Shown piece by piece: positions 7,968-13,303 of a DNA stretch of 13,303 nt. Made by a program: the position numbers and the translations under genes. Positions within the stretch are counted from its first letter, which is position 1. Each line of letters opens with the position of its first letter. Origin of the DNA: an uncultured Veillonella sp. (GTDB lineage: Bacteria; Bacillota; Negativicutes; Veillonellales; Veillonellaceae); assembly GCA_934183145.1 (NCBI GenBank), contig CAKPSA010000027.1:1-13303 (forward strand), given 5' to 3'. The notes beneath the pieces are model-generated. The model saw nothing but the letters and a program-made list of their open reading frames with translations. It made no database searches and was not told the DNA's origin.

Positions 7968-8465
7968 TTGGTTGACTTAAGCCTTGGAACGATTCTTGCT
8001 CAAATGTTGAACTTTTTTATATTAGTTTGGCTATTGGCTCGTTTTGCATATAAACCATTATTGGCTATGATGACAGAACGTAAAGAACGAATTGCTAAAG
8101 ACCTAGAAGCTGCAGAAAAAGCTCGTGCAGAGGCAGAGGAATTTAAAGCTGATTATGCAGCTCAAATTTCTAATGCTCGTGTAGAGGCACAACAAATTGT
8201 TGAAAAAGCAATTCAAGAAGCAGAAAATACAACACGTGAACAATTGGCAACAGCTCGCGCACAAATTGAACAAGAAAAAAATCGTGCTCGTCAAGATATT
8301 GCTATTGAACGTGATCGTGCTATGAACAGCTTGCGCAATGAAGTTGTTTCCTTATCTGTAGCGATGGCTGGTAAAGTTATTGCAAAAGATATGAACAGCG
8401 AAACTAATACAAAATTGATCGAAGACGCTATTCGTCAACTTGATAGTAAAACGATAGGGTTGTGA
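7968..8465 (+). CDS. atpF: F0F1 ATP synthase subunit b
   Basis: Subunit b is the peripheral stalk that holds the alpha3beta3 head against rotation. The 165-residue protein has one N-terminal membrane helix (about 8-27, ending LLARFAYKPLL), then a long charged helix rich in Ala, Glu, Lys and Arg (about 37-140) that forms the parallel coiled-coil dimer, and a short C-terminal region (DSKTIGL end) that contacts delta. The N-terminal FAYKPLLAMMTERKERI segment is typical of the family. It starts with TTG at 7968 behind a strong GAGGAGG site. Only one b gene is present, so the stalk should be a homodimer. It is followed by atpH after four bases. Confidence 0.95.
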   Translation: MVDLSLGTILAQMLNFFILVWLLARFAYKPLLAMMTERKERIAKDLEAAEKARAEAEEFKADYAAQISNARVEAQQIVEKAIQEAENTTREQLATARAQIEQEKNRARQDIAIERDRAMNSLRNEVVSLSVAMAGKVIAKDMNSETNTKLIEDAIRQLDSKTIGL

Positions 8466-8469
8466 TACG

Positions 8470-9021
8470 ATGAGCATAGAAATTGTAGCAGATAAATATA
8501 GTTCAGCTATGTTTGAATTAGCTCAAGAACAAAACAAGTTGGAACTCATAGAGGAGCAATTAGGTTATGTAGCATCTGTAATGGATGAGCAACCTGAATT
8601 ACGCTGGTTCCTTAAGAATCCAACTATCACAAATGATGCAAAGATAAGACTAATAGGTACTATTTTTGAATCTAGTATTGATAAGATTGCTCTACATTTT
8701 ATTTATGTGATGATTAAACGTGGTCGTGATCGCTATATAGAACAGGCTATTGCGGCATTTATTAAGAAGTCACGCAAAGCTCGTGGAATTCTAGATGCTA
8801 TTGTCACTGTAGCAGAACCAATAACAGCTGATGTAGAAGCATCTGTACAATCTAAATTACGAGAGGTAACAGGAAAAGATGTTATCTTATCTGTGCGTCA
8901 AGATCCTTCTATTATGGGTGGTATCATCATCCAAGTAGGGGATAAACGCATTGATGGTTCTATTTCTCGTCGTTTAGAAGAATTAGAAAAATCTTTATTA
9001 AGAACGAACTCTATTAGATAG
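8470..9021 (+). CDS. atpH: F0F1 ATP synthase subunit delta
   Basis: Delta (the OSCP homologue) joins the b-dimer stalk to the top of the alpha3beta3 hexamer. It is 183 residues, the usual length. The N-terminal helical domain begins [20 protein letters not shown] (6-25) and includes [10 protein letters not shown] (45-54). The C-terminal signature is [20 protein letters not shown] (145-164) followed by SRRLEEL. The start at 8470 lies four bases after the atpF stop. The only upstream site is a weak AGGG near 8456-8459 inside atpF, so translation is probably coupled to atpF. Confidence 0.95.
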   Translation: MSIEIVADKYSSAMFELAQEQNKLELIEEQLGYVASVMDEQPELRWFLKNPTITNDAKIRLIGTIFESSIDKIALHFIYVMIKRGRDRYIEQAIAAFIKKSRKARGILDAIVTVAEPITADVEASVQSKLREVTGKDVILSVRQDPSIMGGIIIQVGDKRIDGSISRRLEELEKSLLRTNSIR

Positions 9022-9037
9022 GGGTGAATGGGTATAT

Positions 9038-10576
9038 ATGAAAATGAAGCCTGAAGAAATCACTGCTATAATCAAACAGCAGATTCAGGACTATGATGTT
9101 GACCTCAATGTCGATGACGTGGGTACTGTTCTCGACGTAGGGGATGGCATCGCCCATATTTATGGTCTTGAAAGAGCCATGGCCGGTGAGTTGTTAGAGT
9201 TACCACACGGTGTATATGGTTTAGTTTTGAACTTAGAATTAGATAATGTTGGTGCCGTACTATTGGGTGACGACTTCTTAATTAGAGAAGGTGACCAAGT
9301 GCGCCGTACTGGCAAAATTATGGATGTACCAGTAGGTGAAGCTCTTATTGGTCGTGTAGTTAACCCATTGGGTCAACCGATCGATGGTAAGGGTGCTATT
9401 CAAGCGACAGAACGCCGTCCTGTAGAACATCCAGCTCCTGGTATTGCGGATCGCCAATCTGTAAATGAACCTTTGCAAACAGGTCTTAAAGCTATCGATG
9501 CAATGGTACCAATTGGCCGTGGTCAACGTGAACTTATCATTGGTGACCGTGGTACAGGTAAAACTGCGATTGCAATAGATACTATTTTGAATCAAAAAGG
9601 CAAAGACGTTATTTGTATTTATGTCGCTATTGGCCAAAAAGAATCTACTGTTGCTCGCGTAGTACAAAAATTAGAAGAAGCAGGTGCTATGGAATATACA
9701 ATTATAGTATCTGCTAGTGCATCCACTGGTGCACCTCTTCAATATATCGCTCCATACGCAGGTGTTGCTATGGGTGAATACTTCATGTACCAAGGCAAAC
9801 ATGTACTTTGCGTATATGATGACTTAACTAAGCAAGCAGCTGCCTACCGTGCTATGTCTCTATTATTACGCCGCCCACCAGGGCGCGAAGCGTATCCAGG
9901 CGACGTATTCTACCTACACAGCCGTCTATTAGAACGTGCTGCGAAACTTTCCCCAGAACTTGGTGGTGGTTCCATTACAGCGTTACCAATCATTGAAACA
10001 CAAGCGGGTGACGTATCTGCATACATTCCAACAAACGTAATTTCCATCACTGATGGGCAAATTTTCTTGGGTACAGATATGTTCTACTCTGGTATTCGTC
10101 CAGCTGTTGACGTAGGTTTATCCGTATCCCGTGTAGGTGGTAGTGCACAAACTAAAGCGATGAAACAAGTAGCAGGCCAATTGCGCTTGGACCTAGCTCA
10201 ATATCGTGAATTAGCAGCCTTTGCACAGTTTGGTTCTGACCTTGATGCAGCTACTAAAGCACAATTAGACCGTGGTGAACGTTTGACTGAAATGTTAAAA
10301 CAAGGTCAATATGAACCTATGAGTGTAGCGGAGATGGTTATCAACCTTTATGCTGGTACAAAAGGTTATTTAGCTAATATTCAAGTAGCTGATGTATTAT
10401 CATTTGAATCTGAACTTTTACGTTTTGTAAAAGCTAACTATCCTGAAATCATCCGCAATATTGAAACGTCTAAGAAAATTGACGAAGAAACTGAAAATCT
10501 ATTGAAGCAAGCAATTCCAGAATGTGTAGAAGCATTTGGTTCTACGCATACATTAGTGTCTCATAAGGAGGCGTAA
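9038..10576 (+). CDS. atpA: F0F1 ATP synthase subunit alpha
   Basis: Alpha carries the non-catalytic nucleotide sites of the F1 head. The 512-residue protein has the N-terminal beta-barrel (about 25-95), the nucleotide-binding core with Walker A GDRGTGKT (169-176) and Walker B HVLCVYDD (255-262), and the helical C-terminal domain. The catalytic-site arginine finger is Arg365 in [15 protein letters not shown] (362-376). The ATG at 9038 follows AGGGGTGA (9020-9027); a second in-frame ATG at 9044 would shorten it by two residues and cannot be excluded. It is followed by atpG after three bases. No missing or altered catalytic residue was seen. Confidence 0.97.
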   Translation: MKMKPEEITAIIKQQIQDYDVDLNVDDVGTVLDVGDGIAHIYGLERAMAGELLELPHGVYGLVLNLELDNVGAVLLGDDFLIREGDQVRRTGKIMDVPVGEALIGRVVNPLGQPIDGKGAIQATERRPVEHPAPGIADRQSVNEPLQTGLKAIDAMVPIGRGQRELIIGDRGTGKTAIAIDTILNQKGKDVICIYVAIGQKESTVARVVQKLEEAGAMEYTIIVSASASTGAPLQYIAPYAGVAMGEYFMYQGKHVLCVYDDLTKQAAAYRAMSLLLRRPPGREAYPGDVFYLHSRLLERAAKLSPELGGGSITALPIIETQAGDVSAYIPTNVISITDGQIFLGTDMFYSGIRPAVDVGLSVSRVGGSAQTKAMKQVAGQLRLDLAQYRELAAFAQFGSDLDAATKAQLDRGERLTEMLKQGQYEPMSVAEMVINLYAGTKGYLANIQVADVLSFESELLRFVKANYPEIIRNIETSKKIDEETENLLKQAIPECVEAFGSTHTLVSHKEA

Positions 10577-10579
10577 TGT

Positions 10580-11434
10580 ATGGCTAGTGCACAAGATTTG
10601 CGAAAACGCATAAAAAGTGTTACCAATACGCAACAAATTACAAAAGCGATGAAGATGGTTGCTTCAGCTCGTCTTCGTAGGGCACAAACAAAAGCGGAAT
10701 CTACACGTCCTTACGCAGAAAAAATTGGGCAAATCTTGCGTCATATGTCTAATAGTGATTTAGAAGGCTTTAGCAGTCCTTTATTGGATGTACGTCCTAT
10801 AAAGCGTACGTGCTATATAGTAATAGGTGCCGATAAGGGTCTCGCAGGGGCATTTTCTGCCAATGTGTTGAAATATGCTATGGAACAATTACATGGTAAA
10901 GATCCTGATGCATATCGTGTAATCACGGCGGGCAGAAAACCTAGAGATAGCATGAAATCCCGTGGAATTCATATCGATAAGTCCTATGCGGGCTTTTCTG
11001 ATAAACCTTCCTATGAACATGCACGTGCTATCATGCATGAAGCACTTTCACTATACGAACATCATGAAGTTGACGAAGTCATCATGATCTATACACGTTT
11101 TGTAAATTCTATGACGCAAATTGCACAGGCTGAACGCTTGTTGCCGATAGAGCAACCACAAGATGAGGTAAAAGGGGAAGAATATGACTTTATGCCTTCC
11201 GCTGTATCTGTCTTGGAGGCGTTGCTACCAAAATATTTAGAAATTACTGTTTATAATGGATTGTTGCAATCCGCAGCAAGTGAATTGGGCGCTCGTATGA
11301 CAGCCATGACATCTGCTACAGATAATGCAGGGGAACTCATTGAGTCCTTAGGACTTGAATATAACAAGTTACGTCAATCTAGCATTACAAACGAAATTTC
11401 TGAAATCGTTGGTGGCGCTAATGCCTTGCAATAA
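10580..11434 (+). CDS. atpG: F0F1 ATP synthase subunit gamma
   Basis: Gamma is the central rotor shaft that drives the conformational cycle of beta. At 284 residues it is of normal length. The N-terminal helix ASAQDLRKRIKSVTNTQQIT (2-21), continuing KAMKMVASARLRRA, and the C-terminal helix around TSATDNAGELIESL (245-258), ending NEISEIVGGANAL, are the two conserved strands of the antiparallel coiled coil. IGADKGLAGAFSANV (77-91) is the conserved Rossmann-like part. AAGGAGG (10565-10571), located at the end of atpA, serves the ATG at 10580. Confidence 0.96.
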   Translation: MASAQDLRKRIKSVTNTQQITKAMKMVASARLRRAQTKAESTRPYAEKIGQILRHMSNSDLEGFSSPLLDVRPIKRTCYIVIGADKGLAGAFSANVLKYAMEQLHGKDPDAYRVITAGRKPRDSMKSRGIHIDKSYAGFSDKPSYEHARAIMHEALSLYEHHEVDEVIMIYTRFVNSMTQIAQAERLLPIEQPQDEVKGEEYDFMPSAVSVLEALLPKYLEITVYNGLLQSAASELGARMTAMTSATDNAGELIESLGLEYNKLRQSSITNEISEIVGGANALQ

Positions 11435-12877
<1,443 letters not shown>

Positions 12878-12880
12878 TCC

Positions 12881-13288
12881 ATGGCGGAACCTATGACCCT
12901 ACAAATAATCACACCTGATGCAATTGTCTTTGAAGGTAAGTCTACATTTTTTGTAGGTACAGCTATCGATGGTCAATTTGGCATCTTGCCAAATCATGCA
13001 CCTATGATTATTGCATTAGATTTAGCACCGTTACGCATAGATCAACCAGATGGAACATCTCGTGAGCTTGCAGTATTTGGTGGTTTCTGTGAAATTGAAC
13101 ATAATAAGGTGAGTATTGTAACTCCAGATTGCCAAGATCCATCATCTATTGATGTGGAACGTGCTCGTCGAGCTAAAGAACGTGCAGAAGGTAGGTTATC
13201 CAATCCTACACCAGATATTGATGTGGAACGCGCAGAAGCTGCATTGCAACGTGCATTATTGCGCTTACATGTAACTAAACAACTATGA
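12881..13288 (+). CDS. atpC: F0F1 ATP synthase subunit epsilon
   Basis: Epsilon couples the gamma shaft to the c ring and can inhibit ATP hydrolysis. The 135-residue protein has an N-terminal beta-sandwich (about 4-86) with the conserved DGQFGILPNHAPMI (30-43) and a full C-terminal two-helix hairpin (about 89-132). The hairpin begins IDVERA (90-95), which fits the I/LDxxRA ATP-binding motif described for Bacillus-type epsilon, so the subunit may sense ATP. Each helix starts with IDVERA, encoded by the exact 15-base repeat TATTGATGTGGAACG (13147-13161 and 13216-13230). The start at 12881 follows GAAGGGGGA at the end of atpD. It closes the operon. Confidence 0.96.
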   Translation: MAEPMTLQIITPDAIVFEGKSTFFVGTAIDGQFGILPNHAPMIIALDLAPLRIDQPDGTSRELAVFGGFCEIEHNKVSIVTPDCQDPSSIDVERARRAKERAEGRLSNPTPDIDVERAEAALQRALLRLHVTKQL

Positions 13289-13295
13289 AGTAAAA

Positions 13296-13303
13296 GGCTA
13301 GCC
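13296..13303 (+). other. self-complementary octamer at the window edge, possibly the start of the atp operon terminator
   Basis: AAAAGGCTAGCC runs off the window seven bases after the atpC stop. GGCTAGCC is a perfect palindrome. An A-run followed by a GC-rich arm is how many intrinsic terminators begin, but the second arm and U-tract would lie outside the window. Confidence 0.25.

Overview
The window looks like chromosomal DNA from a Negativicutes bacterium, most likely Veillonella or a close relative. I infer this from the moderately AT-rich composition, strong AGGAGG-type ribosome binding sites and the character of the proteins (a UPF0237/UPF0210 pair, an E. coli-like phosphoglucomutase and a Firmicutes-style atp operon with tandem atpZ-atpI). 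No 16S rRNA or other taxonomic marker is present, so the genus is an inference. Every supported gene is on the + strand, and no tRNA, rRNA, CRISPR array, insertion sequence or prophage element was seen.

Layout: (1) 1-327 is the 3' end of a YitT-family membrane protein gene. (2) 451-2088 encodes phosphoglucomutase. (3) 2223-3865 is a two-gene unit of a small ACT-domain protein and a UPF0210/DUF711 ('PFL-like') protein of unknown function, preceded by a good extended -10 element. (4) 3899-5050 encodes a polyprenyl-phosphate GlcNAc-1-phosphate transferase (WecA/TagO type), followed by a clear intrinsic terminator. (5) 5108-6250 encodes non-hydrolysing UDP-GlcNAc 2-epimerase (WecB/MnaA), one base ahead of atpZ. 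(6) 6252-13288 is a complete F-type ATP synthase cluster, atpZ-atpI-atpB-atpE-atpF-atpH-atpA-atpG-atpD-atpC. The 180-base gap before atpB probably carries an internal promoter.

Functionally, the first half bears on envelope glycan supply. Pgm interconverts glucose-6-P and glucose-1-P, the WecA/TagO protein loads GlcNAc-1-P onto undecaprenyl phosphate, and WecB makes UDP-ManNAc. The second half is energy conservation. The atp order is canonical, and all catalytic signatures (Walker A of alpha and beta, the essential Arg of a, the essential Glu of c) are intact.

Most of the window is ordinary core genome. The points most worth a second look are the uncharacterised ACT/UPF0210 pair, the two-carboxylate (Asp26 + Glu59) ion site of the c subunit, the terminator immediately before wecB, and the gap upstream of atpB with a candidate promoter whose -10 lies in an inverted repeat. 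Three gene starts needed correction from the longest open frame (ACT gene, wecB, atpZ), and a fourth (atpB) is probably a GTG start.
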